Of a stretch of 64,000 bases of DNA, positions 17,487 through 27,004 are shown piece after piece (the stretch's first letter is position 1; every line of letters starts with the position of its first letter). The DNA comes from Youhaiella tibetensis. Its GTDB lineage: Bacteria; Pseudomonadota; Alphaproteobacteria; Rhizobiales; Devosiaceae. Below the pieces are notes generated by a model. The model had not been told where the DNA came from and made no database searches. It saw only the letters and a program-made list of their open reading frames with translations. The stretch lies in NCBI RefSeq assembly GCF_008000755.1, contig NZ_CP041690.1:4118001-4182000 (forward strand), in the 5' to 3' direction. Made by a program: the position numbers and the translations under genes.

Positions 17487-17785
17487 GACCCCTCACCCTG
17501 TCCCTCTCCCCGACGGGGCGAGGGGACGTTGTTGCGCGTGCAGAATATTGGCAGCAGTAACTCGCCACCGGCACAATCCCCACCTCGCCCCCTCGGGGAG
17601 AGGTCGGCCGCAGGCCGGGTGAGGGGTGCCGCAGACGCATCCGGCGCTTTCAGAAACCGGCTTCCCTTCCCCTTGTGGGGAGGGATTGAGGGTGGGGGTG
17701 AGCCGCTACTCAGCGTTCGACGCCGACCCCCACCCTTGTTCCCTCCCCACAGGGGGGAGGGAGACGATGGGGCGGGCTCTTGCGC
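17487..17785. repeat. Cluster of palindromic intergenic repeats
   Basis: This 299-base gap between the convergent YbaK and ispG genes has no gene. It holds at least four GC-rich inverted units: CCCTCTCCCC/CGGGGCGAGGGG near 17500, CGCCCCCTCGGGGAGAGG near 17586, CCCTTCCCCTTGTGGGGAGGG near 17666, and CCCTTGTTCCCTCCCCAC at 17734 (copy 2 of a family also at 10382 and 20083). Units on both strands suggest an accumulation of REP-like elements. Confidence 0.65.
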
Positions 17786-19027
17786 TTACTCGGCGGCTTC
17801 CTTTGCCCCGTTGCCGAACTTCTTCTCGATATAGTCGGCCACCATCACCTTGAACTGGTCGGCGACGTCGGCCCCGCGCAGGGTCGCGACCTTTTCGCCG
17901 TCGATGAAGACCGGGGCGGCGGGGGTTTCGCCGGTGCCGGGGAGCGAGATGCCGATATTGGCGTGCTTGCTTTCGCCCGGGCCGTTGACGATGCAGCCCA
18001 TGACGGCGACCGATAGGGTTTCGACGCCCGGATACTTTTCTTTCCAGTCCGGCATGGACGTGGTGAGGTGGTCCTGGATTTCCTTGGCCAGCGTCTGGAA
18101 GGTCGTCGACGTCGTGCGCCCGCAGCCGGGGCACGCGGCGACGACGGGCAGGAACTGGCGGAACCCCATGGTCTGCAGCAATTCCTGGGCGACGCGCACT
18201 TCCTGGGTGCGGTCGCCGCCCGGCTCGGGCGTGAGGGAAATGCGGATGGTGTCGCCGATCCCCTGCTGCAGGAGAATGCCGAGCGCCGCCGAGGAGGCGA
18301 CGATGCCCTTCGAGCCCATGCCGGCTTCGGTGAGGCCGAGATGGAGCGCGTAGTCGCAGCGGGCGGCGAGGTCCTGGTAGACGGCGATGAGGCTCTGGAC
18401 GTCGGAAACCTTGGTCGAGAGGATGATCTTGTCGCGGCCGAGACCGATCTCCTCGGCGCGCCCCGCCGAAAGCAGGGCCGACTGGATGATGGCTTCGCGC
18501 TGGACGGCCGCGGCCGAGACCGGCTCGGCGGCATTGGCGTTTTCGTCCATGAGGCGAGTGAGAAGTTCCTCGTCGAGCGAGCCCCAGTTGACCCCGATAC
18601 GGACCGGCTTGTCGTATTTGAGGGCGAGCTCGATCAGGGTCGAGAACTGCGTGTCGCGCTTGGCCTTGAAGCCGACATTGCCCGGATTGATGCGGTATTT
18701 CGCCAGGGCCTCGGCGCAGGCCGGATGGTCGGTGAGCAGCTTGTGGCCGATATAGTGGAAGTCGCCGACCAGCGGCACGGTGATGCCGCGGGCGAGCAGG
18801 CGGTCGCGGATATGGGGCACGGCGGCAGCGGATTCGTCGCGATCGACGGTAATGCGCACGATTTCCGAGCCCGCGCGCCAGAGCTGGGCCACCTGGCGGG
18901 TGGTCGCCTCGATATCGGCGGTATCGGTATTGGTCATCGATTGAACGACGATGGGGTTGTCGCCACCCACCATCACGCCGCCGACATTGACCCCAACCGA
19001 ATGCCTGCGGGAAGCCGCGCCTGCCAT
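17786..19027 (-). CDS. ispG: 4-hydroxy-3-methylbut-2-enyl-diphosphate synthase (flavodoxin type)
   Basis: A 413-residue [4Fe-4S] enzyme of the MEP isoprenoid pathway (GcpE) that converts MEcPP to HMBPP. Seen: [16 protein letters not shown] near the N-terminus, the TIM barrel with [12 protein letters not shown], and the iron-sulfur ligands in ACPGCGRTT and [17 protein letters not shown]. Length is in the bacterial range without the plant/Chlamydia insert. It is divergent from the DUF1232 gene at 19148 and its 3' end faces the repeat cluster. The window also carries a prenyl diphosphate synthase using its end product. Confidence 0.97.
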   Translation of the reverse strand: MAGAASRRHSVGVNVGGVMVGGDNPIVVQSMTNTDTADIEATTRQVAQLWRAGSEIVRITVDRDESAAAVPHIRDRLLARGITVPLVGDFHYIGHKLLTDHPACAEALAKYRINPGNVGFKAKRDTQFSTLIELALKYDKPVRIGVNWGSLDEELLTRLMDENANAAEPVSAAAVQREAIIQSALLSAGRAEEIGLGRDKIILSTKVSDVQSLIAVYQDLAARCDYALHLGLTEAGMGSKGIVASSAALGILLQQGIGDTIRISLTPEPGGDRTQEVRVAQELLQTMGFRQFLPVVAACPGCGRTTSTTFQTLAKEIQDHLTTSMPDWKEKYPGVETLSVAVMGCIVNGPGESKHANIGISLPGTGETPAAPVFIDGEKVATLRGADVADQFKVMVADYIEKKFGNGAKEAAE

Positions 19028-19147
19028 GGATCACTCCTTGTAACGAGGAGAGGAAATAAGCCTTTGCCGGTAAGCGCGCAATGTTACGTTTGTGTGATGG
19101 TCCTGCCGCGCCTTGATCGCGGCGCGCCAGGCACCATCTATCAAGCC

Positions 19148-19462
19148 ATGAGCAAGTTCTCTCCCCTCGCCGCCTTCGGGCAGTTCGCCGCCGGTCGTCT
19201 GTTCCTCTTCCGCAAGGAGGTGGGGACGCTGTTCCGTGCCTTCTTCCACCCGGCGACGCCGTTCCCGCTCAAGGCCGCCATGCTCTTCGTGGTCTTCTAT
19301 CTGGTGAGCCCGTTCGATCTCATCCCCGATTTCATTCCCTTCGCCGGCTGGATGGACGACCTGGTGCTGGTGCCGCTGGCGGTGAGCTTCATCGTCAGCC
19401 TGCTGCCGCTCGAAGTGACGGCCAAGAAGGTGCCGGTGACGGTTCCGGCGCGCCGCCGCTAG
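19148..19462 (+). CDS. DUF1232 (YkvA family) membrane protein
   Basis: A 104-residue protein with the YkvA/DUF1232 signature [23 protein letters not shown] around residues 49-71, spanning or entering the membrane, with a second hydrophobic stretch after it and a basic C-terminus (ending PARRR). Function unknown in the family. It stands 120 bases from the divergent ispG start and 61 bases before the EVE-domain gene, so the two plus-strand genes may share a message. Confidence 0.86.
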   Translation: MSKFSPLAAFGQFAAGRLFLFRKEVGTLFRAFFHPATPFPLKAAMLFVVFYLVSPFDLIPDFIPFAGWMDDLVLVPLAVSFIVSLLPLEVTAKKVPVTVPARRR

Positions 19463-19523
19463 CCACTGCCGGTTTCTGACAGCGGGGGCTGGTAAGCCTG
19501 AGGCATCAGGAGAGCCCCCGAAA

Positions 19524-19988
19524 ATGCCGAAATACTGGATCGCCGTCGCGTCTGCCGACCATGCCCGCAAGGGCAAGGCCGGCTTCATGCAGGTCAACCA
19601 TGGCAAAGCCGCCCCGCTCCGGCGCATCAGCCCGGGCGACGGGGTGGTCTACTATTCCCCGACGGTGACGCTGGGCGGCAAGGACCGGCTGCAGGCGTTC
19701 ACCACCATCGGGCTGGTGAAACCGGGCGAGATCTATCCCGGCGAGATGGGAAGCTGGACGGCCTACCGGCGCGATGTCGACTATTTCGACGCGCGCGAGG
19801 CGCCGATCGCGCCGCTCTTGCAGGAGCTGGAATTCACGCGTGGGCGGACGAACTGGGGCTACCAGATGCGGTTCGGGCTGTTCGAGATCAGCGCGCATGA
19901 TTTCGGGTTGATCGCGGCGGCGATGGGAGTGGAGGTCGCAGATATTTCTGCGGATCGAGCTCCACCCACCGCACTTCCGCCGACGTGA
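19524..19988 (+). CDS. EVE domain-containing protein
   Basis: A 154-residue protein that is almost entirely an EVE domain of the PUA-like fold. It begins [26 protein letters not shown], and [13 protein letters not shown] is the conserved loop that in related proteins lines a pocket for modified cytosine or RNA bases. Family members of this short stand-alone type are known in bacteria but poorly characterised; some link to base modification or restriction. No such genes neighbour it here. Confidence 0.88.
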   Translation: MPKYWIAVASADHARKGKAGFMQVNHGKAAPLRRISPGDGVVYYSPTVTLGGKDRLQAFTTIGLVKPGEIYPGEMGSWTAYRRDVDYFDAREAPIAPLLQELEFTRGRTNWGYQMRFGLFEISAHDFGLIAAAMGVEVADISADRAPPTALPPT

Positions 19989-20082
19989 TCCGGGGCCTAG
20001 TGCATCGCGCCACTGGGGTGGAGATATCCGGGAGAAGTGCGGGGTGGGGTCAGCCCTAGGCTCCAAGCGCGCTTCTCCCTCG

Positions 20083-20120
20083 CCCTTGTTCCCTCCCCAC
20101 AAGGGGGAGGAGACCTGCTG
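20083..20120. repeat. REP-like repeat, CCCTTGTTCCCTCCCCAC family, copy 3
   Basis: Same unit as at 10382: CCCTTGTT, CCCTCCCCAC, one spacer base, then AGGGGGAGG and AGACCTGCTGG. It lies between the convergent EVE-domain and pyc genes. Confidence 0.7.
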
Positions 20121-20173
20121 GCGCGATCGAGCTCACCTGCTTGAAGCGGGATGTGGAGAGCGTCCCAAAAGCA

Positions 20174-20195
20174 GGGGCGCCGTAGCGCCCCTTTT
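20174..20195. terminator. Hairpin terminator between EVE-domain gene and pyc
   Basis: A 7-bp stem GGGGCGC (20174-20180) and GCGCCCC (20185-20191) with loop CGTA and a TTTT run on the plus strand, so it best fits the plus-strand EVE transcript. On the minus strand it lies 6 bases after the pyc stop and may also stop pyc transcription. Confidence 0.75.
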
Positions 20196-20200
20196 CGTTC

Positions 20201-23200
20201 CTATTCGAACCGGACCAGGAGGTCCTTGGCGTCGATCTGGTCGCCGGGCTTGACCAGGACCTCGGCCACCACGCCATCGGTTTCGGCGTGGATGGCGGTT
20301 TCCATCTTCATCGCTTCGATCGAGAGCAGCACGTCGCCTGCGACGACCGGCTGGCCGGCCTTGACGGCGAGGGTCGAGATGACGCCCGGCATCGGCGCGC
20401 CGATCTGCTTGGCGTCGCCCAGCGCCGCCTTGGGACGCGCGACGATCTCGCCGGCCTTGAGGCGATCGGGCACCGTGATGGTGCGCGGCTGCCCGTTGAG
20501 GTCGAAGAAGACGCGGACCATGCCCTTGTCGTTGGTCTCGGCACGGCCGAGATATTGCAGCACCAGCGTCTTGCCCTTTTCGAGATCGATGAAGAGTTCT
20601 TCACCATCCTCGAGGCCATAGAAGTAGACCGGGGTCGGCAGCACTTCGGTGGGGCCATACTTGTCCTGCGTCTTGACGAAATCCGAATAGACCTTCGGAT
20701 ACATCAGGTACGAAGCCAGGCGCTTGTCGTCGATCTTGTTGCCGGTGGCCTCTTCGGCCTTCTTGCGCTCGGCCTCGAGGTCGACATCCTTGAGATAGGA
20801 GCCGGGGCGCTCGGTCATGGGCGTGCGGCCCTTGAGCACCTTCTTCTGGAGCGCCGACGGGAAGCCGCCCGGGGGCTGGCCGAGATCGCCGGCAAAGAAG
20901 CCCACCACCGAATCGGGGAAGGCGACGTCGCGATTGGGATCTTCCACGTCCGCGCGCGTCAGGCCCGAGGACACCATGGCCAGCGCCATGTCGCCCACGA
21001 CCTTGGAGGACGGGGTGACCTTGACGATATCGCCGAACATCTGGTTGACGTCGGCATAGGTCTGGGCGACCTCGTGCCAGCGGCTTTCGAGGCCCAGCGA
21101 GCGCGCCTGTTCCTTGAGGTTGGTGAACTGGCCGCCCGGCATTTCATGCAGGTAGACTTCCGAAGCGCCCGAGCGCAGGTCGCTCTCGAAGGCCCGGTAC
21201 TGGGTGCGCACGCCTTCCCAGTAGAAGGAAAGCTGGCGGATGGCGCGCGGATCGAGTTCGGGATCGCGCGGCCCTCCTTCGAGGGCGGCGACGAGCGAAC
21301 CGAAGGTCGGCTGGCTGGTGGTGCCCGAAAGCGCGTCCATGGCCGCATCCACCGCATCGACCCCTGCGTCCACCGCCGCCATGATCGTGGCCGCCGAGGC
21401 GCCCGAGGTATCATGGGTATGGAAGTGGATGGGCAGGCCGATTTCCTGCTTGAGGGTGGCAATGAGCGCCCTGGCCGCGGCGGGCTTGAGAAGCCCCGCC
21501 ATGTCCTTGAGGCCGAGCACATGGGCGCCGGCGGCCTCGAGCTCCTTGGCGAGCGCCACATAGTACTTCAGATCGTACTTGGAGCGGTCAGGATCGAGGA
21601 GGTCGCCCGTGTAGCAGATGGCGCCTTCGGCGACCTTGCCCGATTCGATGACCGCGTCGATCGAGACGCGCATGTTCTCGACCCAGTTGAGGCAATCGAA
21701 GATGCGGAAGATATCGACCCCGCCGGCCGCCGCTTCGCGCACGAAGAACTTGACGACGTTATCGGGGTAGTTGGTGTAGCCCACGCCATTGGAGCCGCGC
21801 AGCAGCATCTGCGTGAGGATGTTCGGCGCGCCCTCGCGCACCTTGGCCAGGCGCTCCCACGGATCCTCGTTGAGGAAGCGCATGGAGACGTCGAACGTCG
21901 CCCCGCCCCAGCATTCGAGGCTGAACAGGTTCGGCAGGCCCCGGCTATAGGCCTGGGCGATGCGCGTGATGTCGAACGAGCGCATGCGCGTGGCGAGCAG
22001 CGACTGGTGCGCATCGCGCATGGTGGTGTCGGTAAAGAGCACGCGGCTCTGCGCCTTCATCCATTCCGCCAGCCCCTTGGCGCCCTGGCGATCGAGCACC
22101 TGGCGGCTGCCATCGACGATGGTGAGCGGCTCGAACTCGGGCACGACGGGCTTTAAGGCATCGGCGGGCGGGCGCGGGCGGTCGCGCACTTCCGGGTGCC
22201 CGTTGACGGTGACGTCGGCGATGTAGGTCAGGAGCTTGGTGGCGCGGTCCTGGCGGCGCTTGATGTCGAAAAGCTCAGGCGTCGTGTCGATGAAGCGCGT
22301 GGTGTAGTGGTTGTTGACGAAGTCCGGGTGCGTGATGATGTTTTCGAGGAACGCCAGGTTCGTCTGGACGCCGCGAATACGGAATTCGCGCAGGGCGCGA
22401 TGCATGCGCGCGATCGCCTCTTCGGGCGAAGGCGCCCAGCAGGTGACCTTTTCGAGCAGCGGATCGTAGAACCGGGTGATGACCGCCCCGGCATAGGCGG
22501 TGCCGCCGTCGAGGCGCACGCCGAAACCGGTCGCCTCGCGATAGGCGGTGATGCGGCCGTAGTCCGGGATGAAGTTCTCTTCCGGGTCTTCGGTGGTGAT
22601 GCGGCACTGGATGGCGTGGCCGTTGAGGCTGATGTCCTGCTGGAGCGGGACGCCCGATTCGGGCGTGCCGATGACGGCGCCCTCAAGCAGCTTGATCTGC
22701 GCCTTGACGATATCGATGCCGGTGACGACTTCGGTGACCGTGTGCTCGACCTGGATGCGCGGGTTCACCTCGATGAAGTAGAACTTGTCGGTATCGGCAT
22801 CCATGAGGAATTCGACGGTGCCGGCGCCGCGATAATTGGCGGCATTGCCCAGGCGCAGCGCGGCGGCGGTGAGGTCGTCGCGCACCTTCTGGGAGAGGTA
22901 GGGCGCGGGGGCGCGCTCGACCACCTTCTGGTTGCGGCGCTGCACCGAGCAATCGCGCTCGAACAGGTGGACGAGGTTACCGTGATCGTCCCCGACCAGC
23001 TGCACCTCGACGTGCCGGGCGCGCTCGATCAGCTTTTCGAGATACATCTCGTCCTTGCCGAACGCGGCCTTGGCCTCGCGCTTGCCCTCAGACACTTCGT
23101 GGCGGAGGTCCTTCTCGTTCATGATGCGGCGCATGCCGCGCCCGCCGCCGCCCCAGCTCGCCTTGAGCATGAGCGGGTAGCCGATCTCGCCGGCCATGCG

Positions 23201-23641
23201 GGCCACTTCATCGAGATCGTCCGGCAGCGCATCGGTGGCCGGCACCACCGGCACGCCCGAGGCGATGGCCATGTTGCGGGCGGCGACCTTGTTGCCGAGG
23301 TCGCGCATGGTCTGGGCGCGCGGGCCGATGAAGATGATGCCGGCGTCTTCGCACGCATCGGCGAATTCGGGGCTCTCGGAGAGAAGGCCATAGCCGGGGT
23401 GGATGGCGTCGGCGCCTGAAATGCGCGCGATGCGGATATACTCGTCGATCTGCAGATACGCCTCGACCGGGCCCTTGCCCTTGCCGATGAGATAGGCCTC
23501 GTCCGCCTTGAAGCGGTGGAGCGCGAGCTTGTCTTCCTCGGCATAGACGGCGACCGTCTTGATATCGAGTTCGTTGGCGGCGCGGAACACGCGGATCGCG
23601 ATCTCAGAACGGTTCGCGACAAGTATTTTCTTGATCGGCAT
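20201..23641 (-). CDS. pyc: Pyruvate carboxylase
   Basis: A 1146-residue biotin enzyme that carboxylates pyruvate to oxaloacetate (anaplerosis). In order: biotin carboxylase with the ATP loop GGGGRGMR, the ERDCSVQRRNQKV block and EVNPRIQVEHTVTE; the carboxyltransferase barrel with TMRDAHQSLLATRMR, metal-binding HFHTHDTSGA and the carbamylated-lysine region VLGLKDMAGLL; the tetramerisation region; and the C-terminal BCCP domain with the biotinylated lysine in IEAMKMETAIHAETDG. All domains are in one chain of full length. It starts 75 bases after the end of the DUF442 gene on the same strand. Confidence 0.98.
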   Translation of the reverse strand: MPIKKILVANRSEIAIRVFRAANELDIKTVAVYAEEDKLALHRFKADEAYLIGKGKGPVEAYLQIDEYIRIARISGADAIHPGYGLLSESPEFADACEDAGIIFIGPRAQTMRDLGNKVAARNMAIASGVPVVPATDALPDDLDEVARMAGEIGYPLMLKASWGGGGRGMRRIMNEKDLRHEVSEGKREAKAAFGKDEMYLEKLIERARHVEVQLVGDDHGNLVHLFERDCSVQRRNQKVVERAPAPYLSQKVRDDLTAAALRLGNAANYRGAGTVEFLMDADTDKFYFIEVNPRIQVEHTVTEVVTGIDIVKAQIKLLEGAVIGTPESGVPLQQDISLNGHAIQCRITTEDPEENFIPDYGRITAYREATGFGVRLDGGTAYAGAVITRFYDPLLEKVTCWAPSPEEAIARMHRALREFRIRGVQTNLAFLENIITHPDFVNNHYTTRFIDTTPELFDIKRRQDRATKLLTYIADVTVNGHPEVRDRPRPPADALKPVVPEFEPLTIVDGSRQVLDRQGAKGLAEWMKAQSRVLFTDTTMRDAHQSLLATRMRSFDITRIAQAYSRGLPNLFSLECWGGATFDVSMRFLNEDPWERLAKVREGAPNILTQMLLRGSNGVGYTNYPDNVVKFFVREAAAGGVDIFRIFDCLNWVENMRVSIDAVIESGKVAEGAICYTGDLLDPDRSKYDLKYYVALAKELEAAGAHVLGLKDMAGLLKPAAARALIATLKQEIGLPIHFHTHDTSGASAATIMAAVDAGVDAVDAAMDALSGTTSQPTFGSLVAALEGGPRDPELDPRAIRQLSFYWEGVRTQYRAFESDLRSGASEVYLHEMPGGQFTNLKEQARSLGLESRWHEVAQTYADVNQMFGDIVKVTPSSKVVGDMALAMVSSGLTRADVEDPNRDVAFPDSVVGFFAGDLGQPPGGFPSALQKKVLKGRTPMTERPGSYLKDVDLEAERKKAEEATGNKIDDKRLASYLMYPKVYSDFVKTQDKYGPTEVLPTPVYFYGLEDGEELFIDLEKGKTLVLQYLGRAETNDKGMVRVFFDLNGQPRTITVPDRLKAGEIVARPKAALGDAKQIGAPMPGVISTLAVKAGQPVVAGDVLLSIEAMKMETAIHAETDGVVAEVLVKPGDQIDAKDLLVRFE

Positions 23642-23667
23642 CGATTTAAACCCGAGCTTGGAGAGGT

Positions 23668-23690
23668 AAAGGGCCCGCTTTCGCGAGCCC
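23668..23690 (-). terminator. Terminator of the DUF442 gene
   Basis: On the minus strand, GGGCTCGC-GAAA-GCGGGCCC followed by TTTA, located 27 bases after the stop of the gene ending at 23717 and 27 bases before pyc. One mismatch in the stem. Confidence 0.65.
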
Positions 23691-23716
23691 GTCGGGATGG
23701 CGCTTTGAACGCCTTA

Positions 23717-24139
23717 TTATTTGGAGAGATGAGCCGCCAGGTGGCTCATGTCGTAGCCGGCTCCCGCTGCTTGCGAGATGATCTCGGCTCCGTCCATCTC
23801 GCCCGCCTGGCTCAAGGCCCAGAGCGTGGTGGACCGGGTACCCGAACGGCAGAAGGCAAAGACCGGGCCATCGCTCCCCTCAAGCGCGGCGCGGGTCTTT
23901 TCGACCATTTCGGCGGTGACCCCATCCCGGCCAAGCGGAATGGCGACATAGTCGAGCCCGGCGGCCTTGGCGGCAGCTTCTATCTCGGCGCTCGCCGGCT
24001 GATCGGGCGATTCGCCATCGGGGCGATTGTTGATGACGGTGGTGAAGCCGGCGGCTTTGAGTGCGGAGACGTCCTCGGGATGGATCTGCCCGGACACGGT
24101 TATACGATCGTTGATCCGCTTCAATTCCAAGAAAGACAC
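23717..24139 (-). CDS. TIGR01244/DUF442 family phosphatase-like protein
   Basis: A 140-residue protein of the DUF442 group, a dual-specificity-phosphatase-like or rhodanese-like fold. It begins with the family pattern RINDRITVSGQIHPEDVSALKAAGFTTVINNRPDGE, and the active-site loop is FAFCRSGTRSTTLW (C-x-x-G-x-R-S). Related domains precede beta-lactamase-like sulfide dioxygenases (Blh) and have proposed roles in sulfur metabolism or dephosphorylation. Here the domain stands alone. It is 86 bases downstream of the GGDEF-EAL gene on the same strand. Confidence 0.85.
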   Translation of the reverse strand: MSFLELKRINDRITVSGQIHPEDVSALKAAGFTTVINNRPDGESPDQPASAEIEAAAKAAGLDYVAIPLGRDGVTAEMVEKTRAALEGSDGPVFAFCRSGTRSTTLWALSQAGEMDGAEIISQAAGAGYDMSHLAAHLSK

Positions 24140-24225
24140 TCCCTATCGCGCTGCCGACGCTTTTCCCGGCGACCTTTATATCCACGGGGCGGATGCAGAA
24201 GCAACTGCGACCAAGGAGCAAGATG

Positions 24226-25758
24226 TTACGCCGCACGAACCTGGCTTGGAACGCTTTTGCGCGCCAGGGGCGTCGGGCGCCCGAGCAGATAGCCCTGGAA
24301 ATGCGTGCAGCCGGCGGCCTTGAGCAGGTCGAGCTGCTCGCCCGTCTCGACGCCCTCGGCCACGATTTCGATGCCCGAAACCCGCCCGATCTCGCAGATG
24401 GCGGCGATCAGCACGTTGTCCACCGGGCTCTCGGCAAGGTTGGCGACATAGGACCGGTCGATCTTGAGAACGTCGAACGAAAACTTCTTCAGGTATTCGA
24501 GGCTGGCATGGCCGGCCCCGAAATCGTCGATCGCCACCCGCACCCCGAGCGTCCGCAGGGCGGAAAGGTTGCGCTCCTCGACGCCACCCGCCTTGAGCGG
24601 CACCGTCTCGGTGATTTCCACGGTCAGCCGCTGCGCGTCCACGCCCGTCTCCGCCACGATGGCGGCGAAACGATCGGCGAAATCCCCGCGCCGGAGCTGG
24701 GCGGCAGAGACGTTGATCGAAAGCCGCGGCGCCTTGAGGGCATCGATGTCCAGGCATGCCCGGCGCAGCACCCACTCGCCCAGCCGGCTGATCAGATCGC
24801 TCTCCTCGGCGATATGGATGAACTCGGAGGGCGGCACGGTGCCGCGCACCTTGTGCTGCCAGCGGACCAGCGCCTCATGGCCCGAGAGCGCGCCGTCCGC
24901 GGCAAACACCGGCTGGTAGTGGAGGTCGAGTTCGTCAAGGATAATGGCGGCGCGCAGCTCGCGCTCGATGAGGCGCTTGTGGCGCACGTCGGTGAGCATT
25001 TCCGGATCGAAGGCGATGACACGGTTGCGCCCGGTGCGCTTGCCCTCGTAGAGGGCGAGGTCCGCCAGCGAGATCAGCTCGTCCGGAAAGCCGCTGTCCT
25101 CGGGCGAGAGCGAGATGCCCAGGGTCGCGCTCAGTCGCACCTGCCGGCCCGAAATGCTGGTGGGGGCGCTCAGCGCCGTCAACAACTGGTGGCCGATGGC
25201 CGTCGCCGCCTTCTTGGACCCGCAGCCTTCGAGCAGGATGCCGAATTCGTCCCCGCCCAGCCGGCCGATCAGCGCCGTAGGCGCCACGGCCGAAATGGCC
25301 GTGACCAAATGCTTGAGCGCCGCGTCGCCCGCTGCATGCCCGTCCCCGTCATTGAGGGTCTTGAGGTGATCCATGTCGATCTGCAGATACGCCACCGGCC
25401 GGGACGCCTGGCCGGTGACGCGCGCCTTGAGCTCGCCGAGGAAGGCCGAGCGCGACAGGGCCCCGGTGAGGCTGTCATAGCGCGCCCGGTCGGCCGCCGC
25501 GATGCGATCGGCGGCAAAGGCGTAAAGGTTGCGGCGCAGCGACAGGAGCGAGGCGATGAGCAGCCCGAATATGCCCGCCATGGCCAAGGTCGCCCCGCCC
25601 AGCAGCACCGCATGGATCAGTTGCCGGTCGGAGGTGAGCAGCAGCGCCGCCACGATGAGCGCGAAGGGCACCGGGATGGCGCCGATGGCGAAAGCCGCCC
25701 AGCGGGTATGGCGGTCGATCAGCGCCGAGGCCCCCGCTCGCCGTTCGAACTTATCCAT
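24226..25758 (-). CDS. Membrane GGDEF-EAL protein (cyclic-di-GMP turnover)
   Basis: A 510-residue protein. Two membrane helices (about residues 15-75) precede a GGDEF domain (about 85-235) with YDSLTGALSR, DMDHLKTLNDGDGH and an intact RLGGDEFGILLEG, and an EAL domain (about 250-500) with GHEALVRW, EITETV, DDFGAGHASLEYL, KIDRSYV, AEGVETGEQ and QGYLLGRP. Both active sites look intact, so it could make or degrade cyclic di-GMP; there is no RxxD inhibition site before GGDEF. I chose the ATG at 25758 (MDKFERRAG), which has GGGAG about 9 bases upstream; the frame continues 21 codons further. It has no separate sensor domain. Confidence 0.92.
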   Translation of the reverse strand: MDKFERRAGASALIDRHTRWAAFAIGAIPVPFALIVAALLLTSDRQLIHAVLLGGATLAMAGIFGLLIASLLSLRRNLYAFAADRIAAADRARYDSLTGALSRSAFLGELKARVTGQASRPVAYLQIDMDHLKTLNDGDGHAAGDAALKHLVTAISAVAPTALIGRLGGDEFGILLEGCGSKKAATAIGHQLLTALSAPTSISGRQVRLSATLGISLSPEDSGFPDELISLADLALYEGKRTGRNRVIAFDPEMLTDVRHKRLIERELRAAIILDELDLHYQPVFAADGALSGHEALVRWQHKVRGTVPPSEFIHIAEESDLISRLGEWVLRRACLDIDALKAPRLSINVSAAQLRRGDFADRFAAIVAETGVDAQRLTVEITETVPLKAGGVEERNLSALRTLGVRVAIDDFGAGHASLEYLKKFSFDVLKIDRSYVANLAESPVDNVLIAAICEIGRVSGIEIVAEGVETGEQLDLLKAAGCTHFQGYLLGRPTPLARKSVPSQVRAA

Positions 25759-25961
25759 CCCCAAGCACTCCCGGCTCAAAATCCCGAGGTCTTCTGACCC
25801 GGTCCGACTATCGACACGCAAAGCTTAATCCTGCGTGAAGCAGGCCGCGGCGCGTGCCATTCATATCGTTGTAATTATTGATATTTTCAGCACAAATGCG
25901 GCAGACAAGAGCGCATGCACATGACAGCAGCATGACGCTCCGGGCCCGGATGGCGGCAGCG

Positions 25962-25976
25962 TTAACCCAGGGTTAC
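25962..25976 (+). promoter_or_regulatory. Near-consensus CtrA-type box (TTAA-N7-TTAC)
   Basis: TTAACCCAGGGTTAC has TTAA, a 7-base spacer and TTAC where TTAA is the consensus. It overlaps the stop codon of the binding-protein gene and lies about 204 bases before the GGDEF-EAL start, rather far for a promoter site. Weak candidate. Confidence 0.25.
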
Positions 25977-27004
25977 TCGCCGGCGGGCCCCGTCCCCATC
26001 CAGGCATGCCAGATATCGCCCTTTTCGGCCACGAAACGGGCGGCGATATCGGCCTCGGTGGCGCCGGGCTCGGAGAGCGCGGCCAGCATGGCGTTCATCT
26101 CCCCGATGGGGAGCGTGGCGCGCTGCAGGTAGGAGGCGATGACGGGCGTATCGGTGAACACCCACTCGGCTGCCGCGATCACCACCGAATCGGGGGCATA
26201 GGCGGTCGGCTTGGGATCGTCGCACACCCGCCGGGCGAGGCAGGCGAAGGCGTCCCGATCATAGGGTCCCATGTCCAGCGGCTTGAAGGAAAACTGGCTC
26301 AGGACCGCATTGGGCTGCCAGTAGTAGAAGACCACCGGCTCCTTGCTCGAAACCGCCTGGGCGATCAGCGTATCCATCTCGAAGCGGTTGCCCGGCTCGA
26401 CGATGTCGAAAAGCCCATCGAGGCCATTGGCCTTGAGCATATTGCGGTTGATGATCGAGCAGGCCCAGTCCGGCGGGCAGGAAATGAAGCGGGGCCGCGC
26501 TCCGTTATGGGAGAAGATCTGGGCGTTCTCCTTAAGGCTCGCCGCCGAGGTGACCTGCGGATTGGCGGCCGCGACATAATCGGGGATGAACCAGCCCTCG
26601 AAGAGCCCCGCGTCATAGGTCGGCGCCGCCTGGCGCAGCTTCTGCGCCTTGACCCCGGCATTCCAGGTTTCCGAGATGCGCAGCACCCACATTTCCGGCG
26701 CGATGGCCGGCTGCTGGGTCGAGCCCATCGAGGCGGCGGTGGCGGCCAGGTCCCCGGGCACCAGCTTGACGTCGCAATCGTACTGGGCCTTGAGGATGCG
26801 GGCATGGATTTCGGCCAGGATCGCCGCCGAGGGCCATTGCATGCGCGCGATCGCCACCGGCTTCGTGCCGCAGGGCGGCTGGGCGATGCCGGGGGTGACT
26901 TCCCCGGTATTGGTATCGAGCGAAGTGAACGAATCCTGGGCGCGCGTCGCCCCCGGCAGGGCCAGCAGCAGCAAGGTGACGGCGCAAAGCAGAAGGCGGG
27001 TCAA
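25973..27004 (-). CDS. Glycine betaine/choline-type ABC transporter substrate-binding protein
   Basis: A 343-residue periplasmic binding protein of the OpuAC/ProX family. The signal peptide TRLLLCAVTLLLLALPGATRAQD is followed by the family region IARMQWPSAAILAEI and WYF-type aromatics in the ligand cleft (GWFIPDYV, VVFYYWQP). I prefer the TTG start at 27004 (GGGAG 5 bases upstream, normal signal peptide); an ATG at 27058 would put 18 extra residues before it. The mature protein has six cysteines, several in pairs (CPPDWAC, CLARRVC), which suggests disulfides. No permease or ATPase gene for a betaine system is adjacent, so it is an orphan or works with distant partners. Confidence 0.83.
   Translation of the reverse strand: MTRLLLCAVTLLLLALPGATRAQDSFTSLDTNTGEVTPGIAQPPCGTKPVAIARMQWPSAAILAEIHARILKAQYDCDVKLVPGDLAATAASMGSTQQPAIAPEMWVLRISETWNAGVKAQKLRQAAPTYDAGLFEGWFIPDYVAAANPQVTSAASLKENAQIFSHNGARPRFISCPPDWACSIINRNMLKANGLDGLFDIVEPGNRFEMDTLIAQAVSSKEPVVFYYWQPNAVLSQFSFKPLDMGPYDRDAFACLARRVCDDPKPTAYAPDSVVIAAAEWVFTDTPVIASYLQRATLPIGEMNAMLAALSEPGATEADIAARFVAEKGDIWHAWMGTGPAGE

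Noticed and set aside
20288-22156. 622-codon plus-strand frame opposite pyc
   Set aside because: Composition is that of an antisense shadow; pyc is complete on minus with all domains.
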